A stretch of DNA of 20,975 nt from the NCBI GenBank assembly GCA_050262775.1, contig JBLNEO010000033.1, forward strand, positions 1 through 20,975. Direction: 5' to 3'. The stretch is from DATHTC01 sp050262775 (GTDB taxonomy: Bacteria > Actinomycetota > Thermoleophilia > Gaiellales > Gaiellaceae). Below, piece by piece: positions 6,443 to 13,827 of the stretch; within the stretch, counting starts at the first letter, position 1; each line of letters begins with the position of its first letter. Both the position numbers and the translations under genes were made by a program. Under the pieces are notes generated by a model. It was not told the DNA's origin. It did no database searches and saw nothing but the letters and a program-made list of their open reading frames with translations.

Positions 6443-8079
6443 TCGATCGGGATCTGCTTGAACGCGAGGTCGACGTCGACGCCCTCGCGACGCCGGTAGA
6501 GCTTCGCGCCGACGTACCACACGATGCCGGCGACGAGCGTGCCGACGACGATCCAGAAGTCGCGCTTGTCCGGGTCGAGCAGCGGCCCGGCGGCGACCTC
6601 GTCGCGCCAGAGCAGCACCAGGCAGAGGACGAAGAACGCCACGCCCAGTGCGCCCGTGATCGACATCGCCGGGATGCCGCCGACGCGGTAGGCGTGCGCC
6701 GGGGACGACTCGTAGAACCGCCGCCGCACCCACGGGAACACGACCGCCGAGGCGAGCGCCGTGCCCCAGACGACGAGGATCACCTCGATCAGCGCGAGCA
6801 GCGCGATGTTCTTGTACGCGATCAGCCACATGAACAGGATCGCGCCGAGCGTCGAGAGGCCGATCGCCACCACGGGCGTGTGGAACCGCCGGCTGACGTA
6901 GCCGAGCTTGTCCGGGGCGATGCGGTCGAACGACCACGCCACCATCGACCGCGTCGTGTACGCCAGCTCGGCGGGGATCCAGAACCAGATCCACGCGACG
7001 AAGGTCGCCATGATCACGGTGGAGATCAGCATGTTGTTGGCGAGGATCCCCGCGAGCACCGTGAACCACGGCGAGGCGCCGATCGTCGCCTCCGTCGACC
7101 CGCCCTCGACGGCGCTCAGCGAGTTGTACGCGATCGCGCCCTGGAACTCGTCGCCGAAGGCCTTCGTCGAGAGGCCGGCGAAGAGCGCGATCAGGAACCC
7201 GGTGGCGAGCACGGCGCCGAGCATCCCGACGATCTGGGCCGAGCGGACGCGCTTCACCTCGCCGCCGATCCCGATCGACTGGACCGCGCCGAGCAGCGGC
7301 AGCAGCGGCCAGATCATGAACTTCACCGTGTCGGCGAAGCTGTTGTCGGTGTTCACGTACCCGGCGGCGGTCGCCTTCGCGATCACGTCGTCGTAGTTCA
7401 GCCCGGCCAGGCTCTGGAGGTTCGCCTCGAAGTCCGAGCGGCTGCCGAACAGCATCACCGCGATCAGCACGAGCGTCCCGACGACGGCGATCCCGAACAG
7501 CACCTTCTGGACCGCGAAGTAGCGCCGCGTGCCGAGGGCGAGCAGCCCGCCGGCGACGAGCAGCAGGATCGTCCCGATGATGAACACGCCGTTCTCGGTG
7601 CTCACGTCCGCGGCCCAGCCGACGAGCCTCGGGCTGTCGCCGACGGAGCCGACGGTGGCGAGGAACGACGCGAGGCCGACGGTGACGATGAGCGACGCCG
7701 CGAGCGCGCCGTAGTAGAGGAGCACGACCGTCTCGAGCAGCGAGAAGACGAACGCGACGGCGGGCGTGGTCGTCCGCGAGAGCGACACGTAGACGCCGCC
7801 CGAGCGCGGGAACACGACCGCCCAGAAGTAGAACGTGACCGCGACGGCGCACATCCCGAGCGCGGCGAGCACGGTCGACAGCCACACCCACGCCCCGGGG
7901 TAGAGGCTCGGCCCGTAGTACTGGTTGAGCGCGATCGCGATCCCGACCGAGACGAGACCGACGTTGTAGATGAAGACGTCCCAGGCGCCGGCGACGCGGA
8001 TCAGCCCCGAGGCCGACCGCGAGAACACCTTCGCCTCGGGCGCGGCCGGCACCGCACCTCCTGCCGCTTCCGAGTCCAT
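6439..8079 (-). CDS. APC superfamily amino acid/amine permease
   Basis: The 546-residue integral membrane protein has about twelve strongly hydrophobic segments and the APC-superfamily pattern: TM1 with GAWDVFIYNVGLVSVG, the TM2-3 region ending in FPRSGGVYVSLSR (the FPxxGGxY signature), the TM6 region near WPLLPLLGAVQSIGIGGEVK, and the loop FDRIAPDKLGYVSRRFHTP between later helices. Such carriers import amino acids, amines or related nitrogen compounds with H+ or Na+. An atypical extra-cytoplasmic loop (about residues 200-250, with FEANLQSLAGLNYDDVIAKA) separates two helices. The ATG is preceded by a strong Shine-Dalgarno (GGAGGAGGG). It is the first gene of the operon, directly behind a promoter and divergent from an Lrp/AsnC regulator, so it probably brings in the substrate that the downstream enzymes degrade. 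Substrate is unknown. Confidence 0.85.
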   Translation of the reverse strand: MDSEAAGGAVPAAPEAKVFSRSASGLIRVAGAWDVFIYNVGLVSVGIAIALNQYYGPSLYPGAWVWLSTVLAALGMCAVAVTFYFWAVVFPRSGGVYVSLSRTTTPAVAFVFSLLETVVLLYYGALAASLIVTVGLASFLATVGSVGDSPRLVGWAADVSTENGVFIIGTILLLVAGGLLALGTRRYFAVQKVLFGIAVVGTLVLIAVMLFGSRSDFEANLQSLAGLNYDDVIAKATAAGYVNTDNSFADTVKFMIWPLLPLLGAVQSIGIGGEVKRVRSAQIVGMLGAVLATGFLIALFAGLSTKAFGDEFQGAIAYNSLSAVEGGSTEATIGASPWFTVLAGILANNMLISTVIMATFVAWIWFWIPAELAYTTRSMVAWSFDRIAPDKLGYVSRRFHTPVVAIGLSTLGAILFMWLIAYKNIALLALIEVILVVWGTALASAVVFPWVRRRFYESSPAHAYRVGGIPAMSITGALGVAFFVLCLVLLWRDEVAAGPLLDPDKRDFWIVVGTLVAGIVWYVGAKLYRRREGVDVDLAFKQIPIE

Positions 8080-8109
8080 GCTCCCTCCTCCCGTCTGCGT
8101 GAGGGCGCG

Positions 8110-8138
8110 ATCGAACCACCGGTCGGTGCGGATGTCAA
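8110..8138 (-). promoter_or_regulatory. Sigma-70-like promoter of the nitrogen operon
   Basis: Read on the minus strand, a perfect TTGACA -35 box (8138-8133) is followed after exactly 17 bases by TTCGAT (8115-8110; three of six matches to TATAAT). A start site near 8103 would give a leader of about 24 bases that contains the Shine-Dalgarno sequence of the permease gene. Spacing and the consensus -35 in a GC-rich region make this a credible promoter. The weak -10 suggests dependence on an activator. Confidence 0.5.
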
Positions 8139-8157
8139 GATCGTGCACTCGTTTCGA

Positions 8158-8170
8158 TACGATTCTCGTA
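8158..8170. promoter_or_regulatory. Candidate Lrp/AsnC operator palindrome
   Basis: TACGA-TTC-TCGTA is a perfect 5-3-5 inverted repeat between the divergent permease and regulator genes. It sits 20 bases upstream of the permease -35 box, where an activator could bind, and 30 bases before the regulator ATG. A second, wider repeat TTCGAT (8153-8158) / ATCGAA (8177-8182) flanks it, and ATCGAA recurs at 8110-8115 inside the -10 box. Lrp/AsnC sites are typically loose 13-15-base palindromes in phased arrays. The local AT content is higher than in the rest of the window. Confidence 0.4.
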
Positions 8171-8200
8171 CCAACAATCGAACTTCCCGGGGAAATCCGT

Positions 8201-8668
8201 ATGACAGACGACACCACGCGCACCGTCGACGAGATCGACCGCGCGATCATCCGCATCCTGCAGCGGGACGGCCGCGCCTCGAACACGCAGATCGGGCGCG
8301 AGCTGGGCCTCACGGAGGCGGCGATCCGCAAGCGCATGGGCCGCCTCCTCGCCGAGGACCTCGTCAACGTGGTCGCCGTCCCGACCCCGCGCGCGGTCGG
8401 CCTGGCGCTGTCGGCGATCATCGGCGTGTCCGTGCAGCTCGGCCGCCTCGACGCGGTCGTGGAGCAGCTCGTCCCGTACCCCGAGGTGCGGTACGTCGGC
8501 ATCTCGACCGGCCGCTACGACGTGATCCTCGAGTCCTTCTTCCTCAACCAGGAGCACCTGCTCGAGTTCGTCTCGAAGAAGCTCGGCTCGCTGGACGGCG
8601 TCACCGGCGTCGAGACGTCGCTGATCCTGCGCGTCGCGAAGTTCAGCTACGAGTGGGAGATCCCGTAG
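8201..8668 (+). CDS. Lrp/AsnC family transcriptional regulator
   Basis: The 155-residue protein has the standard Lrp/AsnC layout: an N-terminal winged helix-turn-helix (DEIDRAIIRILQRDGRASNT, 10-29, then IGRELGLTEAAIRKRMGRLL, 31-50) and a C-terminal RAM ligand-binding domain (about 72-150) with EVRYVGISTGRYDVILES and GVTGVETSLILRVAKFSYEW. These proteins form octamers and bind small effectors, usually amino acids, in the RAM domain. The ATG at 8201 is preceded by GGGGAAA about eight bases upstream; an earlier in-frame start would run into the permease control region. It is divergent from the permease operon across 121 bases, the usual arrangement for a local regulator, so it probably senses the imported compound or its product and controls the operon and itself. 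Its last 22 bases overlap the convergent EamA gene. Confidence 0.9.
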   Translation: MTDDTTRTVDEIDRAIIRILQRDGRASNTQIGRELGLTEAAIRKRMGRLLAEDLVNVVAVPTPRAVGLALSAIIGVSVQLGRLDAVVEQLVPYPEVRYVGISTGRYDVILESFFLNQEHLLEFVSKKLGSLDGVTGVETSLILRVAKFSYEWEIP

Positions 8669-9552
8669 GCGCTCCGCCGACGTCGGACGCGGGCCGCGGT
8701 GCCCGTCCCGAGCGCGACGCCGGCGAGCACGAGCGCCAGCCCCACGACCTGACGGATGCCGACGGGCTCGTCCAGCAGCGTCGCGCCGTACACGAGCGCC
8801 GTGGCCGGCACGAGGTACGTGACGAGGATGGCGTAGGAGGCGCCCGCGCTCGAGAGCACGCCGAAGTAGAGGAGGTACGCGACCGCCGTCGCGACGACGC
8901 CGAGCGCGAGCACCGCGCCTCCGGCGTCCCAGCCGACGTCGTGGCCGCGGAGCGCCCAGAGGCCGAACGGGAGCGTGAAGAGCGTCGACCAGGCCATCGT
9001 CCCGAGGGCGATCTCGAGCGCGGAGAGCCCGCGGAGGCGCGCCCCGGTGTAGAGCGCGCCGACGGCGTAGAGCGCCGCCGCGACGACGACGGCGAGCGAG
9101 CCCAGCACGGCGCCCGCGCCCTGGCCCGGCTCCGCCCCGACGACGAGCGCCACGCCGGCGAAGCCGAGCACGAAGCCGCCCAGGCGAGCACCGGTGACGC
9201 GCTGGCTCGAGGCCGCGAGCGCCGCGAACACGGCGGTGAAGAGCGGTGCGGACGCGTTGAGGATCGCCGCCGTCCCCGAGTCGATCTGGGTCTGGCCGAG
9301 CGGGATGAGGACGAACGGCACCGACGTGTTGAGGACGGCGGCGGCCGCGAGCTGCCGCCGACGCGCGAGCAGCGGCCCGAGCGAGAGCCGCCGCGCGGCC
9401 GCGATCAGCGCGAGCGTCACGGCGGCGAAGCCGACACGACCCGCCGCCACCGACACGGGCGCGAGGTCCCGCAGCGCGATCTCGATCAGCATGAAGGCCG
9501 CGCCCCAGATCGCGGCGAGCGCGAGGAGCATCCCGAGCTGCGCGCGCGTCAC
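8647..9552 (-). CDS. EamA/DMT family transporter
   Basis: The 301-residue inner-membrane protein has ten predicted helices in two repeats of the EamA (drug/metabolite transporter) domain. It starts with LLALAAIWGAAFMLIEIALR, typical of TM1, then VAAGRVGFAAVTLALIA, LNTSVPFVLIPLGQTQIDSG and AAILNASAPLFTAVFAAL; the second repeat ends with YAILVTYLVPATALVYGATL and LDEPVGIRQVVGLALVLAGV. Family members export amino acids, amines or metabolites, or have unknown cargo. GTG at 9552 is the most reasonable start, placing the first helix ten residues in; no good Shine-Dalgarno sequence is visible. It is divergent from the MoxR operon over a 103-base spacer and convergent with the Lrp-type regulator, with a 22-base tail-to-tail overlap. 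It could be an exporter tied to that regulator, but it is not in the operon. Confidence 0.85.
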   Translation of the reverse strand: MTRAQLGMLLALAAIWGAAFMLIEIALRDLAPVSVAAGRVGFAAVTLALIAAARRLSLGPLLARRRQLAAAAVLNTSVPFVLIPLGQTQIDSGTAAILNASAPLFTAVFAALAASSQRVTGARLGGFVLGFAGVALVVGAEPGQGAGAVLGSLAVVVAAALYAVGALYTGARLRGLSALEIALGTMAWSTLFTLPFGLWALRGHDVGWDAGGAVLALGVVATAVAYLLYFGVLSSAGASYAILVTYLVPATALVYGATLLDEPVGIRQVVGLALVLAGVALGTGTAARVRRRRSAYGISHS

Positions 9553-9582
9553 GAGGGATCCAACGCGCCGGACCCCGATGCG

Positions 9583-9596
9583 GTGAGACCCCTCAC
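9583..9596. promoter_or_regulatory. Short palindrome in the EamA/MoxR divergent spacer
   Basis: The 103-base spacer 9553-9655 contains GTGAG-4-CTCAC (9583-9587 and 9592-9596), a perfect five-base inverted repeat. It is the only clear dyad between the two divergent starts. The arms are short, so it may be chance. No consensus -35 box was found in the spacer for either direction. Confidence 0.2.
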
Positions 9597-9641
9597 GCCG
9601 GAGCCAACGTCGCCGCACGCGGCGGTGTTCCCGGGGATGCG

Positions 9642-9647
9642 TAGGAT
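9642..9647 (+). promoter_or_regulatory. -10 box TAGGAT of the MoxR operon, possibly leaderless
   Basis: TAGGAT matches the actinobacterial TAnnnT -10 pattern and ends eight bases before the MoxR ATG at 9656. Transcription would then start at or next to the A of the ATG, giving a leaderless or nearly leaderless mRNA. That agrees with the lack of a clear Shine-Dalgarno sequence. No TTGACA-like box is found 16-19 bases upstream. Confidence 0.35.
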
Positions 9648-9655
9648 CCGGCGCG

Positions 9656-10654
9656 ATGGCCGAGTCGTCGCTCGATCGCGCGCACGCCGTCGCCGAGCGG
9701 CTGCTCGGCAACGTCGAGCAGGTCGTGCTCGGCAAGACGGAGCAGGTGCGCCTCGTGATCGCGGCCCTCGCCTGCCGCGGCCACGTCCTGTTCGAGGACG
9801 TCCCGGGGACGGCGAAGACCGTCCTCGCGCGGGCGCTCGCCGGCTCGGTCGAGGGCGCGTCCCACTCCCGCATCCAGTGCACGCCCGACCTGCAGCCGAC
9901 CGACGTCACGGGCCTCTCGGTGTACGACCAGCGCGACCGGGAGTTCGTCTTCCGGCCCGGGCCGGTGTTCGCGAACGTCGTGCTCGTCGACGAGATCAAC
10001 CGCGCCATGCCCAAGACGCAGTCGGCCCTGCTCGAGGCGATGGCCGAGCGGCAGGTGACCGTCGACGGCGTCACCCGGCCGCTGCACGACCCGTTCATCG
10101 TGCTCGCGACGGAGAACCCGCTCGAGTACGAGGGCACGTTCCCGCTCCCGGAGGCGCAGCTCGACCGCTTCTTCCTGCGGACGGCGCTCGGGTACCCGGG
10201 GACGGAGAACGAGCTGGCGATCCTCCGCGACCAGCGCCGCTCCCATCCGCTCGAGCGGCTGCAGCCCGCGATCGCCCTCGAGGAGCTGCGGCTGCTGCAG
10301 GCCGCCGTGGCCGACGTCTACGCGGACGACCTCGTCGAGCGGTGGATCGTCGCGCTCGTGGAGGCGACCCGTGCGCTGCCGCAGATCGCCGTGGGCGCGT
10401 CGGTGCGCGGGACGCTCGCGCTCGACCACATCGCGCGGGCATGGGCGCTCCTCCACGGACGCCACTACGTCGTCCCGGCCGACGTCGAGGAGCTCTTCCT
10501 GCCCGTGCTCGGGCACCGGCTGCTGCTCGAGCCCTTCCTCGTCGAGTCGGAGGAGCTCTCGCGCGAGGAGTCGCTCGAGCGCGTGAAGACGCGGTGCCTC
10601 CAGCTCGCGCCGCCGCCGGACGTGATGGCGCCCGCGGCCGCTGCGGCGTCCTGA
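9656..10654 (+). CDS. MoxR family AAA+ ATPase (MxaR-like)
   Basis: The 332-residue cytoplasmic ATPase is a typical MoxR: Walker A EDVPGTAKT (47-55), PDLQPTDVTG (78-86, family signature), Walker B VVLVDEIN (108-115), the helix-2 insert region NRAMPKTQSALLEAMAERQV, sensor 1 ATENP (151-155), FPLPEAQLDRF (162-172) and a sensor 2 arginine in GASVRG (R251). MoxR proteins work as chaperone-like ATPases with VWA-domain partners. In methylotrophs MxaR is the first gene of mxaRSACKL, needed to mature periplasmic methanol dehydrogenase. Here it heads a seven-gene plus-strand operon with the same order and ends two bases before the DUF58 start. The divergent EamA gene marks the operon start. Family assignment is secure; the MxaR role is inferred from gene order and the linked quinoprotein. 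Confidence 0.93.
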   Translation: MAESSLDRAHAVAERLLGNVEQVVLGKTEQVRLVIAALACRGHVLFEDVPGTAKTVLARALAGSVEGASHSRIQCTPDLQPTDVTGLSVYDQRDREFVFRPGPVFANVVLVDEINRAMPKTQSALLEAMAERQVTVDGVTRPLHDPFIVLATENPLEYEGTFPLPEAQLDRFFLRTALGYPGTENELAILRDQRRSHPLERLQPAIALEELRLLQAAVADVYADDLVERWIVALVEATRALPQIAVGASVRGTLALDHIARAWALLHGRHYVVPADVEELFLPVLGHRLLLEPFLVESEELSREESLERVKTRCLQLAPPPDVMAPAAAAAS

Positions 10655-10656
10655 CG

Positions 10657-11577
10657 ATGCCGGCGTCGGCACGGCGCACGTTCCCGCTCGTCCCGCGCCG
10701 GCGGCTCGTCGGGATCCCGTTCGGCGAGCAGCGGAGCGCGCGGCGCGGAACGGGGTCGGACGTCGCGGGGTCGCGGCCGTACGAGCCGGGCGACCCGGTC
10801 TCGACGATCGACTGGTACGCGAGCGCGCGGCTGTCGGCGGCGCGCGGACGGGACGAGTTCGTCGTGCAGACGCGCTTCGCCGACGAGGCGCCTCGCGTCG
10901 CGGTCGTCGTCGACCGCCGTCCGGCGATGAGCCTGTACGCGCCGGCGCTGCCGTGGCTCTCGAAACCGGCCGCCGTGGGCGCCGCCGTCCGCACGATCGG
11001 TGCCAGCGCCGCGGCCGCCCGCGCGGAGCTCGGCTACCTCGACCTCGCGGACGGCCGGCCGTACTGGCTCGCGCCCGGGTCGCGCGCGCAGTCGCGGCTG
11101 ATGGAGCGCCGCGCGGCGGACGCGACGTTCGGCGGCCCGGAGGACGCCGTCGCGCGCTCGCTCGAGTTCCTCCTGCACCGGAGCCGCGACCTCCCCACGG
11201 GGGCGTTCGTGTTCGTCGTCTCCGACTTCCTGCGGCCGCCCCCGGTCGGCCTCTGGCTCCGCGCGCTCAAGGCGCGGTGGGACCCCGTGCCCGTCGTCGT
11301 CCAGGATCCGACGTGGGAGGCGAGCTTCCCGGCGGTCGGCGGCGTCACCGTGCCCGTCCTCGACCCGGCCGACGGCGTCGTTCGCGAGGTCCGGCTGCGG
11401 CAGGGGGAGGCGCGCGGGCGGCGTCGCGCGCACGAGGAGCGGAGGCGGCGCCTGCTCGCGGGCTTCGCCCGCATCGGCGTCGACCCGGTGCTCGTCGACG
11501 GCGACGAGGAGCACGCCGTGGCGCACGCCTTCGTCCGCTGGGCCGAACGGCGCCGCCGCGCGCGGAGGGTGCGATGA
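10657..11577 (+). CDS. DUF58 domain protein (MxaS-like)
   Basis: The 306-residue protein has the DUF58 signature SRPYEPGDPVSTIDWYASAR (39-58), then FVVQTRFADEAPRVAVVVD and a VWA-like fold. The metal-site motif is degenerate: where a functional MIDAS would read DxSxS it has DRRPAM (86-91), so metal binding there is unlikely. No clear signal peptide or transmembrane segment is seen, so it is probably cytoplasmic or peripheral. The C-terminus is very Arg-rich. DUF58 proteins almost always follow moxR genes, and MxaS holds this place in the methanol dehydrogenase cluster; its biochemical role is unknown. The ATG is two bases after the MoxR stop, and its own TGA overlaps the next ATG as ATGA. Confidence 0.88.
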   Translation: MPASARRTFPLVPRRRLVGIPFGEQRSARRGTGSDVAGSRPYEPGDPVSTIDWYASARLSAARGRDEFVVQTRFADEAPRVAVVVDRRPAMSLYAPALPWLSKPAAVGAAVRTIGASAAAARAELGYLDLADGRPYWLAPGSRAQSRLMERRAADATFGGPEDAVARSLEFLLHRSRDLPTGAFVFVVSDFLRPPPVGLWLRALKARWDPVPVVVQDPTWEASFPAVGGVTVPVLDPADGVVREVRLRQGEARGRRRAHEERRRRLLAGFARIGVDPVLVDGDEEHAVAHAFVRWAERRRRARRVR

Positions 11578-12398
11578 GGATCGCGGCAGCCGTGCTCGCG
11601 GCGCTCGCGCTCGCGCCTGCCGCCGGCGCCGCGCCGCTCGTCGTCCGCACCTCGCTCGACCCCGGCACGGTCCCGTTCGGCGCTCCGACCGCGGCGGAGG
11701 TGACCGTCGTCGTCGACACCGGGGCCGTCGACCCGGACACCGTCCGCGTCGAGGCCGACACCGCACCGCTCCGGCGCGTCGGCGCGACGGCGACGGAGCG
11801 CGAGGACGGCGACGGGACTCGCCTGCTCGTGCGGCGGCTACGCGTGGCCTGCGTGACCGACGCGTGCCGACCGGCCGACGCGCTGCGCGCCGTCGCGCTG
11901 CAGCCCGTCCGCGTGCGTGCCACGCGACGCGACGGGCGGCCCATCACCGTTCGTGCGTCGTGGCCCGTGCTGCTCGTCGCGCCCCGCGTGCCGGCGGGCG
12001 CCGCCTCCGGCGAGCCGGTCTGGCGTGTCGACACGCGTCCGCCGGAGGCGACCTACCGCGTGCGGCCGTCGCTCCTCAGCGGCCTCCTCCTCGCGCTCGC
12101 GGCGGCACTTGCGACCGCGGCGGTCGGGCTCGTCGCGTGGGAGGCGCGGGGCCGGCGCCGCCGCCGGACCCACGCCCGCCGCTCGGAGCTCGAGGCGGCC
12201 CTCGCGGCGCTGCGGGCGTCGCTCGACGCGGACGAGCGGGAGCGTCGCCGCGCGGCCGGGACGCTCGCCCGCGTCCTCGAGTCGCGGCGCGACCGGCACG
12301 GCGGCGATGCGGCGGCCCTCGCGTGGGGCGAGCCCGAGCCGCGGCCCGACCGCCTCGCGGCGCTCGCCGACGAGGTCGAGCGGGAGATCCACGCATGA
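11574..12398 (+). CDS. Secreted/anchored protein in the MxaA position (BatD-like)
   Basis: The 274-residue protein begins with a signal peptide (about 1-20, MRIAAAVLAALALAPAAGAA), followed by a beta-rich extracytoplasmic domain (21-165) that starts like BatD/MxaA-type domains (TSLDPGTVPFGAPTAAEVTV) and has two close cysteines (C93 and C98, CVTDAC) that could form a disulfide. One transmembrane helix (about 167-189) follows, then an Arg/Glu-rich cytoplasmic helical tail (190-274), probably coiled coil. Sequence alone is not enough to name it. Its place between the DUF58 and first VWA genes is that of mxaA, whose product is implicated with MxaK and MxaL in calcium insertion into methanol dehydrogenase. 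It overlaps both neighbours by four bases (ATGA), so all three are co-translated. Function is inferred from context. Confidence 0.75.
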   Translation: MRIAAAVLAALALAPAAGAAPLVVRTSLDPGTVPFGAPTAAEVTVVVDTGAVDPDTVRVEADTAPLRRVGATATEREDGDGTRLLVRRLRVACVTDACRPADALRAVALQPVRVRATRRDGRPITVRASWPVLLVAPRVPAGAASGEPVWRVDTRPPEATYRVRPSLLSGLLLALAAALATAAVGLVAWEARGRRRRRTHARRSELEAALAALRASLDADERERRRAAGTLARVLESRRDRHGGDAAALAWGEPEPRPDRLAALADEVEREIHA

Positions 12399-13213
12399 GC
12401 TCGATCCCGCTCGCGGACGCAGCGGCGCTCGAGCGCGAGGCGCGCCGGACGCTCCTCCTCCGCCTCGCGATCGCGGCGCTCGCGGTCACCGCCGTCGTCG
12501 CGGCCGCCGCCGCCGGCCGCCACCCCGACCTCCACCGTGCGGCCTTCGTGCCGCCGGGATCGTCGGGGATCGTCGTGCTCGATCTCTCGGCCAGCATCTC
12601 CTCCGACACCTACGAGCGGATCGGGAACACGCTCGCCGAGCTCGCGGGCGGCGGCGGCCGCTACGGCCTCGTCGTCTTCTCGGATACGGCCTACGAGGCG
12701 CTGCCGCCGGGCACGCGGGCGGAGGAGCTCCGGCCGCTCGTCCGCTACTTCACGCTCCCGCGGCAGGAGCAGCCCGGCTTCCTGCCGGAGTTCCCGCGGA
12801 ACCCGTGGCAGGACACGTTCTCCTCCGGGACGCGGATCTCGACCGGCCTCGAGCTGGCGCGCGAGATCATCCGGCGCGAGCGGCTCCGGCGGCCGGCGAT
12901 CCTGCTCGTCAGCGACCTCGACGACGACCCGATCGACGTCCCGCGTCTGCGCCGGACGCTCGCCGAGCTCGAGACGGCGGGGACGAAGGTGTCGGTCGTC
13001 GCGCTCAACCCGTCCCCCGAGGACGAGCGCTTCTTCCGCCGGCTCCTGCGCGAGCCGGGCGAGCTGCGGTTCGCGCGCCTGCCGATGCAGCGGGCGTCGA
13101 CGGCGGAGGGCGCATCGTTCCCGTGGCCGCTCGTCGCGGCGTCGCTCGCCGCGGCCGGCGCGCTCGGCGTCGCCGTCCTGTGGGGCGCGCGCCTGACGTG
13201 GAGGCAGGCATGA
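12395..13213 (+). CDS. Membrane-anchored VWA domain protein (MxaC-like)
   Basis: The 272-residue protein has an N-terminal membrane helix (about 20-40), an extracytoplasmic von Willebrand factor A domain (about 58-230) and a second helix near the C-terminus (about 243-263). The MIDAS site is complete: DLSAS (D63, S65, S67), SGTRIS (T146) and VSDLDDD (D174), so it should bind a divalent metal. The loop 120-145, with LPRQEQPGFLPEFPRNPWQD, is long for a VWA domain and rich in Pro and acidic residues. VWA proteins of MoxR clusters act as adaptors between the ATPase and its client. The position after the MxaA-like gene and before a small membrane protein matches mxaC. It overlaps both neighbours by ATGA, so a near-stoichiometric complex is likely. 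Confidence 0.85.
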   Translation: MSSIPLADAAALEREARRTLLLRLAIAALAVTAVVAAAAAGRHPDLHRAAFVPPGSSGIVVLDLSASISSDTYERIGNTLAELAGGGGRYGLVVFSDTAYEALPPGTRAEELRPLVRYFTLPRQEQPGFLPEFPRNPWQDTFSSGTRISTGLELAREIIRRERLRRPAILLVSDLDDDPIDVPRLRRTLAELETAGTKVSVVALNPSPEDERFFRRLLREPGELRFARLPMQRASTAEGASFPWPLVAASLAAAGALGVAVLWGARLTWRQA

Positions 13214-13827
13214 GCCCGGTCCGGATCGCGCTCGCGGTCGTCCTGCTCGCGGCCGCCGTCGTCGCGGCGCTCCTCGCCCTGTCCGTCCGAGCCGCCGCCG
13301 ACGCCCTCGCGACCGGTGACGCCGGCTTCCTCGCCGGCGAGCGGGCCGACTGGACGTCCGGCTCGCCGCTCGCGGGCGCCGCGGAGCGCGCGCTCGCGCT
13401 GTCCGACGACCTCGACGCCCGAGGGGCGCTCGCCCTGCACCGGCGCGCGACCAGGGAGGGGCCCGGCTTCGGCGGCGGCCTCGAGCGGCAGGGGATCCGG
13501 TCGGCGGCCGAGGCGGCGCTGGCCCGCGTGGCGCAGGACCAGGCCGGGCCGCGCGCGGCACAGGCGGGCGTCCTCCTCGGAACGCTGCTGTTCGCGGATC
13601 CCGGCGCCGGGAGCGCGCAGGGGCCGACGCCGGCCGACCGCGCGCTCGCGGCGTTCGGGAACGCGCTCGACGCCGAGCCGGGCGACGACGCCGCCGCCTA
13701 CGACCTCGAGCTGCTCCTGCGGCTGCTCGAGGCACGCGGCGAGCGGCCGGGGTCGAACGCCGGCGCGGGCCCGCGCGGCGGGGGCAGGCGCGGCGCCGGG
13801 GGCGGGACGCCGGGACGGGGCTACTGA
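13210..13827 (+). CDS. Small membrane-anchored protein in the MxaK position
   Basis: The 205-residue protein has one N-terminal membrane helix (about 5-28) and an extracytoplasmic, Ala-rich helical domain. Residues 145-180 (ADRALAAFGNALDAEPGDDA, then AAYDLELLL) resemble a single TPR-like unit of the kind seen in Bat and Mxa operon proteins. The C-terminal 25 residues are Gly/Arg-rich, low complexity and probably disordered. No family can be named from sequence with confidence. A protein of about 200 residues with this layout between two VWA genes is what MxaK is in methylotrophs, where it helps assemble holo-methanol dehydrogenase. It overlaps the upstream VWA gene by ATGA, and its TGA shares one base with the next ATG (TGATGA). 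Confidence 0.7.
   Translation: MSPVRIALAVVLLAAAVVAALLALSVRAAADALATGDAGFLAGERADWTSGSPLAGAAERALALSDDLDARGALALHRRATREGPGFGGGLERQGIRSAAEAALARVAQDQAGPRAAQAGVLLGTLLFADPGAGSAQGPTPADRALAAFGNALDAEPGDDAAAYDLELLLRLLEARGERPGSNAGAGPRGGGRRGAGGGTPGRGY

Noticed and set aside
6694..10656. Very long plus-strand open frame leading into the DUF58 gene
   Set aside because: It is antisense to the permease, shadows the regulator and MoxR genes in another frame, and is dominated by Arg, Glu and Asp repeats typical of GC-rich shadow frames. Only the part from the ATG at 10657 is a real gene.
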